From the NCBI GenBank assembly GCA_030526405.1, contig JAUNCZ010000023.1, positions 1 through 47,853 on the forward strand: DNA of 47,853 nucleotides, read 5' to 3'. Both the position numbers and the translations under genes were made by a program. Under the pieces are notes generated by a model that made no database searches, was not told where the DNA came from, and saw only the letters and a program-made list of their open reading frames with translations. Source of the DNA: Lachnospiraceae bacterium (lineage in GTDB: Bacteria > Bacillota > Clostridia > Lachnospirales > Lachnospiraceae). Positions 1 through 8,610 of this stretch are shown here, piece after piece (position 1 is the stretch's first letter; the number at the start of each line of letters is the position of its first letter).

Positions 1-70
1 GAATGTTTGTTCCGTGAAGCTGTCCGATACGACCTGCGCCCAGCAGACCGATTCTAAGTTTGTTTGCCAT
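1..70 (-). CDS. Gfo/Idh/MocA-family oxidoreductase, N-terminal fragment
   Basis: Only the first 23 codons lie in the window; the gene runs off the left edge. The reading starts MANKLRIGLLGAGRIGQLHG, which is the beta strand plus GxGxxG dinucleotide-binding turn of an NAD(P)-dependent Rossmann dehydrogenase; the G-R-I-G-x-x-H form is typical of inositol 2-dehydrogenase-like members. A ribosome site (AAGGAGA, complement of 79-85) lies just upstream of the ATG at 70. It follows the UroD-like gene on the same strand with a 59-base gap, so the two are probably cotranscribed. Substrate is unknown; an inositol or related polyol is an inference from family and neighbours. Confidence 0.8.
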   Translation of the reverse strand, partial: MANKLRIGLLGAGRIGQLHGTNI

Positions 71-129
71 GATAGAATCTCCTTTGTATTAATTATTCAT
101 AACCAAAAGTAATCGTAGTATCTGTTCTG

Positions 130-1386
130 TTATTTGATGCCGTTGAACTCTTTCATTGCGTCAACCATTGCAGCAATATTCTCCACTGGAGTGTTTGCCT
201 GGATACAGTGGATGCTGTTTGCAACGTATCCACCGTCTTTTCCAAAGATGTCCATTCTCTGAAGAACCTGCTCACGAACCTCCTCAGGAGTTCCGAAAGG
301 AAGCACCTGCTGGGTATCAACCACGCCGCCCCAGAACAGGATATCTTTTCCGTAGGTATCCTTCAGTGCCTGAGGATCCATTCCCTCTGCAGAACACTGT
401 ACCGGATTCACACCGTCAAACTCCGCCTCAATCAGATATGGAAGGATCGGGAAAATGCCTCCACAGGAATGTTTCAGAGTCTTCCATGTGGTATTCTCAT
501 GGATCCAGTGGTTTACCTTTTTGTAATATGGCAGATAATACTCCTCGAAGGTGGAAGGACTCATGAACGGTCCTCTCTGGGTTCCGAAATCAGTACCGCA
601 GGTAAACATGATATCAATATCAGAGCCAAACTCTTCCCAGTATCTCTGCATATTCTGGATAATGATATCAGTACCTTTGTCAAACACCTCTTCCACATAA
701 TCAGAGTAGAGAAGCGGTGCTGTATACCACTCAGAAATAGAACGGATTCCCTTTGGATGTTTGATATTCGGACCAGGAACGTTGTTGGCATCGCCCAGAC
801 CACAGTAGCATGGTGTACAGCAGACAGCACGACCCTTTGCCTTCAGATCATCAATAAGAGATTTGTGATAAGCAATCTGGGCATCCGATACAAGCATGTA
901 ATCTGCAAGATTGTCATTCACATCCGCCTCGTCCTCATCGAACTCCGGTGTTCTTGTGATGTTATCAAAATAGAAGCCGCCAGCAGGAAAATGTCCGGAT
1001 GGCTCTACAGAGGAATCTCCTTCCGGATATACGTACCAGCCTCCGTTTCCATCCTCTGTCAGAGTACAGTTTGCAGGAATCAGAATCTCTTTTCCTCTGT
1101 ACTCCCACTCTTTCCACTCTGTCATATTGTGTCCGTAGGTATCTCCGTAATTGCGAAGCATATCCACGTCTGTACCCATAATCTCCGCCAGATCCTCTTC
1201 AATATAGGCTGTCATAGTGGACATATCATTGATCTTAGGAAGCTTTTTCTCCAGACCATAGTAATCACGCAGATCTGACATGGTCTGAGCATTGATCATG
1301 GAACAGCTCATTCCACAAAAATCAACAGCAACCTGATCCGGCTGAACATGCTCAAACGCAGCTCTCACTCTCTCTTTAGAAGTCAT
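130..1386 (-). CDS. UroD/MtaA-family protein (putative methyltransferase-like enzyme)
   Basis: A 418-residue protein of the uroporphyrinogen decarboxylase superfamily. I start it at the ATG at 1386 because an AGGAGG site (complement of 1395-1400) sits 8 bases upstream; the frame extends further but without a ribosome site. It carries TLKHSCGG followed about 20 residues later by NPVQC, resembling the H-x-C...C zinc ligands of the corrinoid:coenzyme M methyltransferase branch (MtaA/MtbA) rather than haem-pathway HemE. No haem genes are nearby. Its neighbours are two Gfo/Idh dehydrogenases and an AraC regulator, which suggests catabolism of a small, possibly methylated, polyol. No corrinoid protein is visible here, so the methyl-transfer role is speculative. 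The superfamily assignment is firm, the reaction is not. Confidence 0.8.
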   Translation of the reverse strand: MTSKERVRAAFEHVQPDQVAVDFCGMSCSMINAQTMSDLRDYYGLEKKLPKINDMSTMTAYIEEDLAEIMGTDVDMLRNYGDTYGHNMTEWKEWEYRGKEILIPANCTLTEDGNGGWYVYPEGDSSVEPSGHFPAGGFYFDNITRTPEFDEDEADVNDNLADYMLVSDAQIAYHKSLIDDLKAKGRAVCCTPCYCGLGDANNVPGPNIKHPKGIRSISEWYTAPLLYSDYVEEVFDKGTDIIIQNMQRYWEEFGSDIDIMFTCGTDFGTQRGPFMSPSTFEEYYLPYYKKVNHWIHENTTWKTLKHSCGGIFPILPYLIEAEFDGVNPVQCSAEGMDPQALKDTYGKDILFWGGVVDTQQVLPFGTPEEVREQVLQRMDIFGKDGGYVANSIHCIQANTPVENIAAMVDAMKEFNGIK

Positions 1387-1754
1387 CCCTGTATCCTCCT
1401 TGTTTTCCTTGTTTCTTTGTTTTTCTTCTTTCCCTTTATCCGATAAATCATTTCTTGCATGCAACTTTTTTATCTGTTCTCATCATACTGAATTTCCCTG
1501 TCCTTGTGTTGCTCACAAGTTCATTAATATTGCTTTGGTGTATTTTTTCTCTTTATAATAACCCAGACCAAAAAATAAATAGTTCTCGCGCACATCCATA
1601 CACTTTTGTTGTATTTTTTATTTTTTTACCAAAAATCCAGATGTTTTTATTTTCTAAAAAGAAAAACAACATTAATCTTGCTTTAGTATATGATATATTA
1701 TTAAACTTATGATATCATAGAATCAGAATTACTCTTTCATCAAAGGAGAATACT
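1387..1754. other. Divergent intergenic region between UroD-like and AraC genes
   Basis: This AT-rich spacer holds the divergent promoters for the UroD-like gene (minus) and the AraC regulator (plus). I see no gene in it. A GC-rich patch reading cgcgcacat near 1587-1595 partly resembles gcgcacgcat at 4065-4073, upstream of the other dehydrogenase; this could be a shared operator, but the match is short. Confidence 0.4.
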
Positions 1755-2678
1755 ATGCGCTATAATTTTTATGAACTGAAGGAACCGGGAGTGGACCCCG
1801 CAAAAAGTCAGGGTTTTTTCTTTTCCCAGACCCCGGTCACCCTGCAATATTACTATTACATCACAGAATGCGGTCACTACCATGTGGACAGCAATTATTT
1901 TGTAAAAAGGGAATTCTTTCCTGCCAATCTTGTATTTCTGATTCTTGATGGAGTCCTCACCATGGAATACCAGAACCATATCTATCACCTGAAGAAAAAT
2001 GACATCTTTTTCCTGGACTGTTCTCTGCCCCACTACTATCATGCCTCCACAGAGAAGGTGGAATTTATGTTCATTCATTTTGACGGCTGCAATTCCCACG
2101 AACTGATTCGACATATGCTGGAGGAACAGGGTGGCTTTGTGCTGCATTCCAACACAGTCTTCCTCAGTCAGCTGATCAAGGATACACTTCTGTTTCATAA
2201 ACAGGAGCGGGTGGAGGATTCTGCCACCACCTCTCTTCGTGTCTATAAGCTGATCACCTATCTCCAGGAAAATGCCGGCTTTGCAAAAAAAGAGCTGACA
2301 CCGGTGGAAAAAACAGATGCTTACATCAATAAGCATATGAACGAAAAGATCACACTCCACGATCTTGCCATGGAGTCCTGCCTCAGCGATTACTATTTTT
2401 CCAGATATTTCAAAGCCCATACAGGTGTTAGTCCCATTGAATATGTAACTACCAAGAAGCTGGACTATGCATCCACTCTGCTCTCCAGAACAGACAATTC
2501 CGTCAGCGAAATTGCCCAGCAGGTGGGCTATACCCTGAGAAGCTTTATCAACCTCTGGACTGCCCACTACGAGTTTTCACCGCTGAAATTCAGAAAACTG
2601 ATGAATGCACGTATGAATTTTGATATGCCTGCTATAGAATCGGAGCCCAGGGACATTGCAAAAGAGAAAGAGGAATAG
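1755..2678 (+). CDS. AraC-family transcriptional regulator
   Basis: A 307-residue regulator. Residues about 20-115 form a cupin-like sensor domain, and residues about 187-282 form the paired helix-turn-helix AraC DNA-binding domain, with YYFSRYFKAHTGVSPIEY and SEIAQQVGYTLRSFINLW matching its two recognition regions. The start has AAGGAGA 6 bases upstream. It is divergent from the UroD-like/dehydrogenase pair and convergent with the dehydrogenase at 2948-3955, so it most likely senses the substrate of this locus and activates both units. Length and domain order are normal for sugar-responsive AraC proteins. The ligand is unknown. Confidence 0.93.
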   Translation: MRYNFYELKEPGVDPAKSQGFFFSQTPVTLQYYYYITECGHYHVDSNYFVKREFFPANLVFLILDGVLTMEYQNHIYHLKKNDIFFLDCSLPHYYHASTEKVEFMFIHFDGCNSHELIRHMLEEQGGFVLHSNTVFLSQLIKDTLLFHKQERVEDSATTSLRVYKLITYLQENAGFAKKELTPVEKTDAYINKHMNEKITLHDLAMESCLSDYYFSRYFKAHTGVSPIEYVTTKKLDYASTLLSRTDNSVSEIAQQVGYTLRSFINLWTAHYEFSPLKFRKLMNARMNFDMPAIESEPRDIAKEKEE

Positions 2679-2802
2679 GCACAGACTTTGGCTCGTTGCT
2701 CCCGTATACTATGAGAAACACGCTTTGCGGGTTTCTCAAGTTATCGCGGCAGTCGCCAAGGTCTCGCGCAAGCACAGACTTTGGCTCGTTGCTCCCGTAT
2801 AC
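2679..2802. repeat. Two 31-bp direct repeats around a small hairpin
   Basis: Positions 2679-2709 and 2772-2802 are the same 31 bases (gcacagactttgg...cccgtatac). Between them lies a stem-loop, tgagaaac near 2711-2718 pairing with gtttctca near 2731-2738, and further GC-rich sequence. The block lies immediately after the AraC stop codon and before the terminator. It codes for nothing recognisable and looks like a dispersed or decayed intergenic repeat. Confidence 0.75.
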
Positions 2803-2850
2803 AAAAAAAACAGAACATATCCTCTGCACCAGGATGTGTTCTGTTTTTTT
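2803..2850 (+). terminator. Bidirectional intrinsic terminator after the AraC gene
   Basis: A 13-bp stem (2811-2823 with 2831-2843, one G-T pair) with loop ctgcacc is flanked by an A-tract on the left and seven T on the right. It can therefore stop the AraC transcript and, read on the other strand, the convergent dehydrogenase transcript. Confidence 0.9.
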
Positions 2851-2947
2851 CCTCAAAAGGAAGAGTCCGATATGAAATTGTGTGGTGGGAATATGAGTGT
2901 AGCAGACTCCCCCTTCATTGATTCTTCTTCAGGATTCCTTCAATGGA

Positions 2948-3955
2948 TTATTTATAAAACTCCGGTTTATCAACAGTATTTACTTTCTCGATCATTCCGG
3001 AGGTCTGTGCTGCCACAAGTGCATCAGCTGTAACAGCTGCCAGATATCCATCCCATGTGTTTGGTCCTTCGATTACTCCTGTTGCTGCACAGTCAACCCA
3101 GTTCTGTACCTCTGCATCATATGCATCCTTGAACAGTACAAAACAGTCTGTTGTGATCTCGCTGGAGCACTGTGCATTCTTTCTGATGGATGGAGCCATA
3201 GGAGTACCCATCTTCAGTGAACCGTCCTCACATACTACCTCACAGTTGATATCGTATCCGAATTTGCAGTTTACAAAGCACTCAACATCGATTGTAACAC
3301 CGGATTTTGTTTTCATGATAATGAACTGAGGATCCTTCAGTGCCGGATGAGAGTATTTTGTTACCTTAGGCATAATTACCTGAACACTGTCATAATCATC
3401 GCCAACCATCCAGTGACAGAGATCGATCTCATGGATTACAGTATCAGTAATAGCCATTGGTGTATCGTAATTTGTGCCTACCTCAGGATTTCTGTGAGTA
3501 CAGTGCATCATCAGAGGCTCACCAAACTCGCCTGTTCCAATAGCCTCTTTGATCTGCTGATATCCTTTGTGATATCTTCTCATGAAGCCCAGCTGAATCA
3601 GATGTTTTCCGGAAGCAACCTCTGCGTCCATAACCTTTTTGCAATCCTCAGCTGTGGTGCAAAGTGGTTTCTCACAGAATACACGTTTTCCAACCTTGAT
3701 TGCCTCAAGAAGATCATCTACATGAGCAAATCCAGGAGATACAACCATTACTGCATCCACATCAGGATCATTGATCAGTGCTTTTCCGTTGTTATATACC
3801 TTACAGCCCTCTCCTGCAATCTCTGCAGCCTTTTTTGCGCCCTCTTCAAAAACGTCTGATACTGCAACTACTCTGGCACCCTGAACTCTCTCAGTGATAC
3901 GTTTGATATGATCTCTTCCCATTCCGCCACAGCCAATTACACCTACATTTAACAT
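2948..3955 (-). CDS. Gfo/Idh/MocA-family dehydrogenase, inositol 2-dehydrogenase-like
   Basis: A 335-residue NAD(P)-dependent oxidoreductase. GVIGCGGMG at residues 4-12 is the nucleotide-binding turn, and CEKPLC at residues 94-99 holds the family EKP motif with the catalytic lysine. ITDTVIHEIDLCHW in mid-protein matches the Asp/His active-site segment of IolG-type enzymes. These oxidise a ring hydroxyl of inositol or a related polyol to a ketone. A GAGGA site lies upstream of the ATG. With the fragment at the window's left edge, this locus encodes two such dehydrogenases, which in other bacteria often act on different epimers or positions. The spacer upstream (3956-4157) contains a TATAGT -10-like box near 4043-4048 (complement) and a GC palindromic patch near 4059-4072. 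Confidence 0.88.
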   Translation of the reverse strand: MLNVGVIGCGGMGRDHIKRITERVQGARVVAVSDVFEEGAKKAAEIAGEGCKVYNNGKALINDPDVDAVMVVSPGFAHVDDLLEAIKVGKRVFCEKPLCTTAEDCKKVMDAEVASGKHLIQLGFMRRYHKGYQQIKEAIGTGEFGEPLMMHCTHRNPEVGTNYDTPMAITDTVIHEIDLCHWMVGDDYDSVQVIMPKVTKYSHPALKDPQFIIMKTKSGVTIDVECFVNCKFGYDINCEVVCEDGSLKMGTPMAPSIRKNAQCSSEITTDCFVLFKDAYDAEVQNWVDCAATGVIEGPNTWDGYLAAVTADALVAAQTSGMIEKVNTVDKPEFYK

Positions 3956-4157
3956 TGTCAGTTCCTCACTTTCTTTACCAGAATCTGTATTTTATCTCAA
4001 TTGCGTTTTCAACATGTTGATTTCCTTTATCCGCTAAGATGACTATAGCACAATATATGTGCACGCGCACGCATTTTCTTCAGTTTTTCTGTTTTTCGCT
4101 GTTTTCTACAATTATCAAAGGAATAAATCCCAAAGCTTTTATTATTTCTGAACAAAA

Positions 4158-4225
4158 GAGAGGCGTCCATTGTTAAATACAATAGACACCTCTCGATTTT
4201 GGAAGGGCTTAGTGCGATAGCCCCA
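4158..4225 (-). terminator. Terminator of azlCD; copy 1 of a dispersed double-hairpin element
   Basis: Read on the minus strand after azlD, there is first a short hairpin (ggggct...agccc, complement of about 4204-4225), then a longer one whose arms are gagaggcgtccattgt (4158-4173) and acaatagacacctctc (4179-4194), followed by TTTTGTT. A near-identical element lies at 21337-21404, also directly after a minus-strand gene. Confidence 0.85.
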
Positions 4226-4270
4226 ATTTGTTAACCCACCGCCAGCAAAGGCAGGGACATTCCTGCTGGA

Positions 4271-4585
4271 TTATAACAGCACCCGGATCAGAACCATATA
4301 GACCAGTGTGCCTACGGCTATGGACGCCAGTGTATTTCTCTTCCAGATATGAACCAGGGCTGTGGCTGCTGCCGCCACTGCTGCAGCAAGACTTTCCATT
4401 GTCACCGCTGCGATTGACCCCTTCAGACAGTACACCACCAGCACAGCAATAATGGCCGGGGGCATCAGATCTGCTATTCTGTGAATCACAGAGGGCATCT
4501 GGCGCTTTCCTCCGAACAGCACAAAGGGAAAGGCCCGGAGCAGGATGGTTACAGCTGAGGCTGTGAGAATCAGAAGCAGAATCAT
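4271..4585 (-). CDS. azlD: AzlD-family branched-chain amino acid exporter subunit
   Basis: A 104-residue, almost wholly hydrophobic protein with about four membrane segments. Its size and pattern (TILLRAFPFVLFG near the N-terminus, MPPAIIAVLVVYCLK in the middle) fit AzlD, the small partner of AzlC. The pair exports branched-chain amino acids or their analogues. Its ATG overlaps the stop of azlC by 4 bases (ATGA), implying translational coupling. Membrane protein, with high confidence in the family. Confidence 0.93.
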   Translation of the reverse strand: MILLLILTASAVTILLRAFPFVLFGGKRQMPSVIHRIADLMPPAIIAVLVVYCLKGSIAAVTMESLAAAVAAAATALVHIWKRNTLASIAVGTLVYMVLIRVLL

Positions 4586-5307
4586 CTTGCCACCTCCCTT
4601 CTCTCAGCAACACCGGTCCAGACGGACAGCAGCATTACAGAGATCAGCAGAGCCGGAAGAAGAAAACTCGAAGTTCCGAATACCAGCAGGCAGATGATTC
4701 CCACCACCAGACCGATGGCTGCCGATGTACCTGCCACCCTTTTGTTTCCCAGAATCTGTTCCAGCAGGATTACAATAAACAAAGCTGTCATACTGAAATC
4801 AATGCCTGTAAAATCCACCGGAAGGGCAGCTCCCAGAAGGGCTCCGATTACAGAACCCAGCACCCAGTAGCTCTGATCCATCAATGCGATCCAGAACCAG
4901 CTGTCTCTGTTCCGCTCCCCGGGATCCTCATTCTTGCAGCCACAGAGTACGGAATAGGTCTCATCGGTGAGGGCAAAAATCATATACCATCTGTGCCTCA
5001 GCTTCTTAAATGATTCCACAAAGGAAATTCCATAAAATATGTGTCGACCGTTCACAAACAAAGCAGTGAGGGCCATGGTCACAGGCGAGACAGCTCCCAC
5101 CAGCAAAGGAACCATCACAAACTGCATGGATCCCGCATATACAATAAGACTCATCATCAGGATCCAGCCAAAGGCCAGTCCTGCCTCCTCTGCCATGATT
5201 CCAAATGCAATTCCCAGAAACACGTACCCGCACAGCACCGGCAGGGACTTCAGGAATGCCATCTTAAAAAGGGAACCAGCAGTCCCCTGGGCATTATGTT
5301 TTTTCAT
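4582..5307 (-). CDS. azlC: AzlC-family branched-chain amino acid transporter subunit
   Basis: A 241-residue multi-spanning membrane protein, the large partner of AzlD. FLKSLPVLCGYVFLGIAFGIMAEEAG at the start of the first helices and MQFVMVPLLVGAVSPVTM are characteristic AzlC sequence. I place the start at 5307, giving MKKHNAQG, with a GGAGG about 11 bases upstream (complement of 5319-5323); the frame stays open for 49 more codons but that part is not hydrophobic and does not resemble the family. It forms an operon with azlD. The preceding gene on the same strand (MATE transporter) ends 68 bases upstream. Confidence 0.92.
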   Translation of the reverse strand: MKKHNAQGTAGSLFKMAFLKSLPVLCGYVFLGIAFGIMAEEAGLAFGWILMMSLIVYAGSMQFVMVPLLVGAVSPVTMALTALFVNGRHIFYGISFVESFKKLRHRWYMIFALTDETYSVLCGCKNEDPGERNRDSWFWIALMDQSYWVLGSVIGALLGAALPVDFTGIDFSMTALFIVILLEQILGNKRVAGTSAAIGLVVGIICLLVFGTSSFLLPALLISVMLLSVWTGVAERREVAR

Positions 5308-5375
5308 TATTACTCTTTCCTCCATTTTGTAACAGTGTGTATGCCCTGGACCTTCTTTTAAAGAAGTCTTCCGGT

Positions 5376-6713
5376 TTATCCCTTCTGTTCTGCAGCAAGG
5401 GAGCGCAGTTTTTTTCTCATGCTGATCACAAGGGGAATCAACATGATGGTCCATACAATGGGTTCAGACCAGATAATTGCCCAGTATCCCAATACAGGTG
5501 TCAGAAACACTGCGATCAGAACCTTTCCCGCCAGCTCCAGACCACTGGAAATCACCGGAACCACATGGACACCCAGTCCCTGGAGGGAATTCCGGACAAT
5601 GGAGATGGTGGGCACCAGAACGTAAAAGATGGTGTCCACTCTCTGATATAATGCACCAGTTTCCATTACCTCCTGAATATCTGTATCTGTGATCAGCTGA
5701 ATCAGCTTCGGACAGATGGTGTAGGAAATCACCAGCACCACCAGACACCAGACATAGGACATCAGCAGGGTGGTTTTCAGACCCTGACGGATCCTGTCTC
5801 CTTTTCCTGCACCGTAATTCTGGCTCACATAGGTGGACATGGTGGAACCCAGGGTGGAAAACGGCAGCATATAGAAGGTTGTGATCTTTCTTGTTGCTGC
5901 ATGGGCTACAATCACATTGGTTCCCAGGGTATTGATAGCCCCCTGGAGAGTCAGTGTTCCGAACTGTACAAGACAGCTCATAAGACCCATGGAAAATCCC
6001 GCTGACAGAAGAGATCTGTCAAAGGACCACTCCGGTTTCATATCCCTTACAGAAAAATGCAGGAAGGGGTATCGCAGCTTGATGTAGATAAAGCACAGCA
6101 CCACAGATACCATCTGGGCAATGACAGTGGCACCTGCCGCTCCCTTTACACCCAGACCCATGGCTCCCACGCACAGCAGATCAAGAAAAACATTCAGCAG
6201 AGTGGAAAAAATCAGAAATACCAGAGGGGTAAAAACGTCCCCCACAGAGCGGAGCACGGAGGCCATGGTATTGTAGATAACGGTAAAGATCAGACCATAC
6301 AGGATCACTGTAATATAGGCTGCGGCTGCTTCTCTGTGACTTCCTGTAACATTCAGAATATCCAGAATCGGCTGAAGAAATACCACACAGAAGACAGTTA
6401 CCAGCACAGTAATCGCCAGTCCATACAACATGGAATGGGCAAATGTCTTCTTCACCCTGTCCTTCTTACCCATCCCATAAAACAAAGCACTTTTTACAGC
6501 AAATCCATTTGCCAGTCCAATAAGAAACAGTACCAGCAGATCATTCAGGGTGCTGACTGAACCAATGGCTGCCAGCGCCTCTGTTCCCAGAAAGCTTCCT
6601 ATAATCCTGATATCTGCCAGATTATAGAGAAGATTGAAGAGATTTCCAATCAGCACCGGTATGGCAAAGGTCACGATCACCTGTAAAGGTTTTCCTTTTG
6701 TTAAATCTTTCAT
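5376..6713 (-). CDS. MATE-family multidrug/cation antiporter
   Basis: A 445-residue membrane protein with the usual twelve-helix MATE length. It begins MKDLTKGKPLQVIVTFAIPVL, and the segments LLYNLADIRIIGSFLGTEALAAIG and IYNTMASVLRSVGD match the two pseudo-symmetric MATE halves. Such proteins exchange Na+ or H+ for organic cations, drugs or metabolites; the substrate here cannot be told. The AAAGGA ribosome site lies about 8 bases before the ATG. It is separated from the upstream permease gene by a strong terminator and lies 68 bases upstream of azlC, so cotranscription with azlCD is possible. Confidence 0.92.
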   Translation of the reverse strand: MKDLTKGKPLQVIVTFAIPVLIGNLFNLLYNLADIRIIGSFLGTEALAAIGSVSTLNDLLVLFLIGLANGFAVKSALFYGMGKKDRVKKTFAHSMLYGLAITVLVTVFCVVFLQPILDILNVTGSHREAAAAYITVILYGLIFTVIYNTMASVLRSVGDVFTPLVFLIFSTLLNVFLDLLCVGAMGLGVKGAAGATVIAQMVSVVLCFIYIKLRYPFLHFSVRDMKPEWSFDRSLLSAGFSMGLMSCLVQFGTLTLQGAINTLGTNVIVAHAATRKITTFYMLPFSTLGSTMSTYVSQNYGAGKGDRIRQGLKTTLLMSYVWCLVVLVISYTICPKLIQLITDTDIQEVMETGALYQRVDTIFYVLVPTISIVRNSLQGLGVHVVPVISSGLELAGKVLIAVFLTPVLGYWAIIWSEPIVWTIMLIPLVISMRKKLRSLAAEQKG

Positions 6714-6731
6714 AGTTTTATCCTTTCATTA

Positions 6732-6754
6732 AAAAGACCGGTCAGTGACCGGTC
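6732..6754 (-). terminator. Intrinsic terminator of the AI-2E permease gene
   Basis: gaccggtca (6736-6744) and tgaccggtc (6746-6754) form a compact 9-bp stem directly downstream of the permease stop codon, followed on the minus strand by TTTTT (complement of 6731-6735). Confidence 0.85.
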
Positions 6755-6759
6755 TCTTT

Positions 6760-8004
6760 TCATTCATTTTTTCCATCCTCCAGAGAATTCCGGAAGAAGG
6801 AATCCAGTTCAGCGGGTTCCTTCCCTCTGTAATAGGCCTCCGTCTTTGAAGGAAGTCCCTTTCTGCCAAGGGAATGTTCACAAAGACGCTTCACGATATA
6901 GTAGATCCAGCTGAACACCGGCACACCAAGAACCATTCCCATAAAGCCGAAACATCCTCCAAAGGCCATAACGGCAACCAGAATCCACATGGGATCCAGT
7001 CCTGTGGAATTTCCAAGGATCTTGGGACCGATAATATTTCCATCCACCTGCTGAAGCACCAGGATGAAAATGATAAAGTATATGGTCTGAATCGGATTCA
7101 CCATCAGAATCAGAACAGCACCCACAACCGCTCCGATATACGGACCAAAGAACGGAATCATATTGGTGACACAGATTACGGCACTGATCAGCAGCACATA
7201 GGGAAGTCGAAGAACGCACATACCCACCACTGCGATTACACCGATGATCAGAGAGTCAATGATCTTTCCTACCAGATATCCCTCCAGAATACGATTTGCC
7301 TCTCCCATAATCTCCAGGGCAGCCTTGCTGTGTCTGGTGGGCAGAATGGCAAATGTTGCCTTACGGATCTGTGCAACCAGCTTTTCCTTGCTGAGGAGGA
7401 TATAGATTGCAATAATCAGTCCAACCACACAGTTCAGAATAATCTTCAGAACTGACAGAATTCCTGTGGAAATCTTAGTGAGAATATCTGCACCCTCACC
7501 GGCCATGTTACCCAGCCAGCCGGACGCATCACGAAGAAGATCCTGTACAAAGGGAACAATGGTCTGCTGCCATACCTCACTTGTAGAAAGTCCCTTCATC
7601 CATTTTGTCAGATCCTGGATCATGGTTGGTGAACTCTGAAGCAGTGTTTTTATGGTTTCCACCAGCTGGGGCACAATGGAACCGATCAGAATCAATACGA
7701 TTCCCACAAATACGATCACAGCCAGACTGAGGGAAAGGATCCTGCACAGCTTTTTCCTTGGTCTATCCGGTTTGGAAAGTTTCTCCTCCAGTTTTCCATA
7801 AAAAAATCTGGCCACCGGATTCAGCAGGTAGGCAAAGATAATTCCAAAAAACAGAGCCTGAAGACTCCGGATAAACACATTCAACCCCGATAAAATACCA
7901 GAATTCCGAAGCAGCATCACCAGCAGCACAATACCACCTGTAATCAGCAGCGTCAGGATCAGTGGTTTTCCCAACAGGCTCTTCTCATCATTTCTTTCGT
8001 TCAA
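6760..8004 (-). CDS. AI-2E transporter (PerM/YtvI) family permease
   Basis: A 414-residue integral membrane protein of the AI-2E exporter family. Two N-terminal helices, a long amphipathic middle region (about residues 110-190), and a C-terminal helical block with ILEGYLVGKIIDSLIIG and FGPYIGAVVGAVLILM are typical. Members export autoinducer-2, sodium or other solutes, or act in sporulation; the role here is undefined. The start appears to be TTG at 8004 with GAGGTG 5-6 bases upstream; no better in-frame ATG exists nearby. It follows the SCP2-like gene by 13 bases, so the two form an operon. Confidence 0.9.
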   Translation of the reverse strand: MNERNDEKSLLGKPLILTLLITGGIVLLVMLLRNSGILSGLNVFIRSLQALFFGIIFAYLLNPVARFFYGKLEEKLSKPDRPRKKLCRILSLSLAVIVFVGIVLILIGSIVPQLVETIKTLLQSSPTMIQDLTKWMKGLSTSEVWQQTIVPFVQDLLRDASGWLGNMAGEGADILTKISTGILSVLKIILNCVVGLIIAIYILLSKEKLVAQIRKATFAILPTRHSKAALEIMGEANRILEGYLVGKIIDSLIIGVIAVVGMCVLRLPYVLLISAVICVTNMIPFFGPYIGAVVGAVLILMVNPIQTIYFIIFILVLQQVDGNIIGPKILGNSTGLDPMWILVAVMAFGGCFGFMGMVLGVPVFSWIYYIVKRLCEHSLGRKGLPSKTEAYYRGKEPAELDSFFRNSLEDGKNE

Positions 8005-8017
8005 AGAGGCACCTCAC

Positions 8018-8485
8018 TTATTTCTTTTTATTCTCTGCCACAAGCATCATTGCCTCTGCCTCAGCTTTCAGCACCTCAGCAGCAATAATCTCATCAATTT
8101 CCTCTTTTACCTTCTCTACTTCCTTCACGGCCTTCTTCTCAGCCTCAGGAATCTCCTTATCAAATCCCGTCTGAATGTCCTTCAGGATCAGCACTGCCCC
8201 GATCTGTCCCTCAACGGTAATATGAAAATCATTCAACTCATTCTCAAGGGTGGTCTCCTTGTTCAGAATGCGAAACAGTGTGGCGGCAGTAAGATTCATT
8301 GCCGCATCCCTGTTGTAATACTCATATGGCTCAATATTCACCTTGCTGTCTGCCACCTCAAGATAAAATGCGCCATGACCCTCACCTGTAATATTAAACT
8401 GCACGGCCAGATGCCCCTGAATCTTGTCTGCAGTGGCATTCCTGTAATGCTTCCGTACTTTCTCCACAATTTCCTGATATGTCAT
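8018..8485 (-). CDS. SCP2 sterol-binding-domain-like protein
   Basis: A 155-residue soluble protein. Residues 1-110 resemble the SCP2 fold, with HLAVQFNITGEGHGAFYLEVADSKVNIEPYE and then FHITVEGQIGAVLILKDIQTG, the usual strand pattern ending in a short amphipathic segment. The C-terminal 45 residues are a charged, alanine/glutamate/lysine-rich helix, probably a coiled coil. SCP2 proteins bind lipids or hydrophobic ligands. Operon with the AI-2E permease downstream. The ligand and cellular role are unknown. Confidence 0.75.
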   Translation of the reverse strand: MTYQEIVEKVRKHYRNATADKIQGHLAVQFNITGEGHGAFYLEVADSKVNIEPYEYYNRDAAMNLTAATLFRILNKETTLENELNDFHITVEGQIGAVLILKDIQTGFDKEIPEAEKKAVKEVEKVKEEIDEIIAAEVLKAEAEAMMLVAENKKK

Positions 8486-8610
8486 GTAATATTCCCCTTT
8501 CGGCCCTGTCCTCCGGAACAGAACCTGTTAATTAACCGCCCTATATCATACCATACTTGTTTTTAACATGAAACCTTTTATCTCCCCAAAAGAAAAGTTC
8601 CAAAAAGCTT

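Noticed and set aside
208..1278. A 356-codon plus-strand frame opposite the UroD-like gene
   Set aside because: Cys-, Ile- and His-rich reading without family features; the minus-strand gene has clear motifs and a ribosome site.
1455..1712. Small hydrophobic plus-strand frame in the AraC upstream region
   Set aside because: Hydrophobic only because the DNA is T-rich; no ribosome site, and it overlaps the divergent promoter region.
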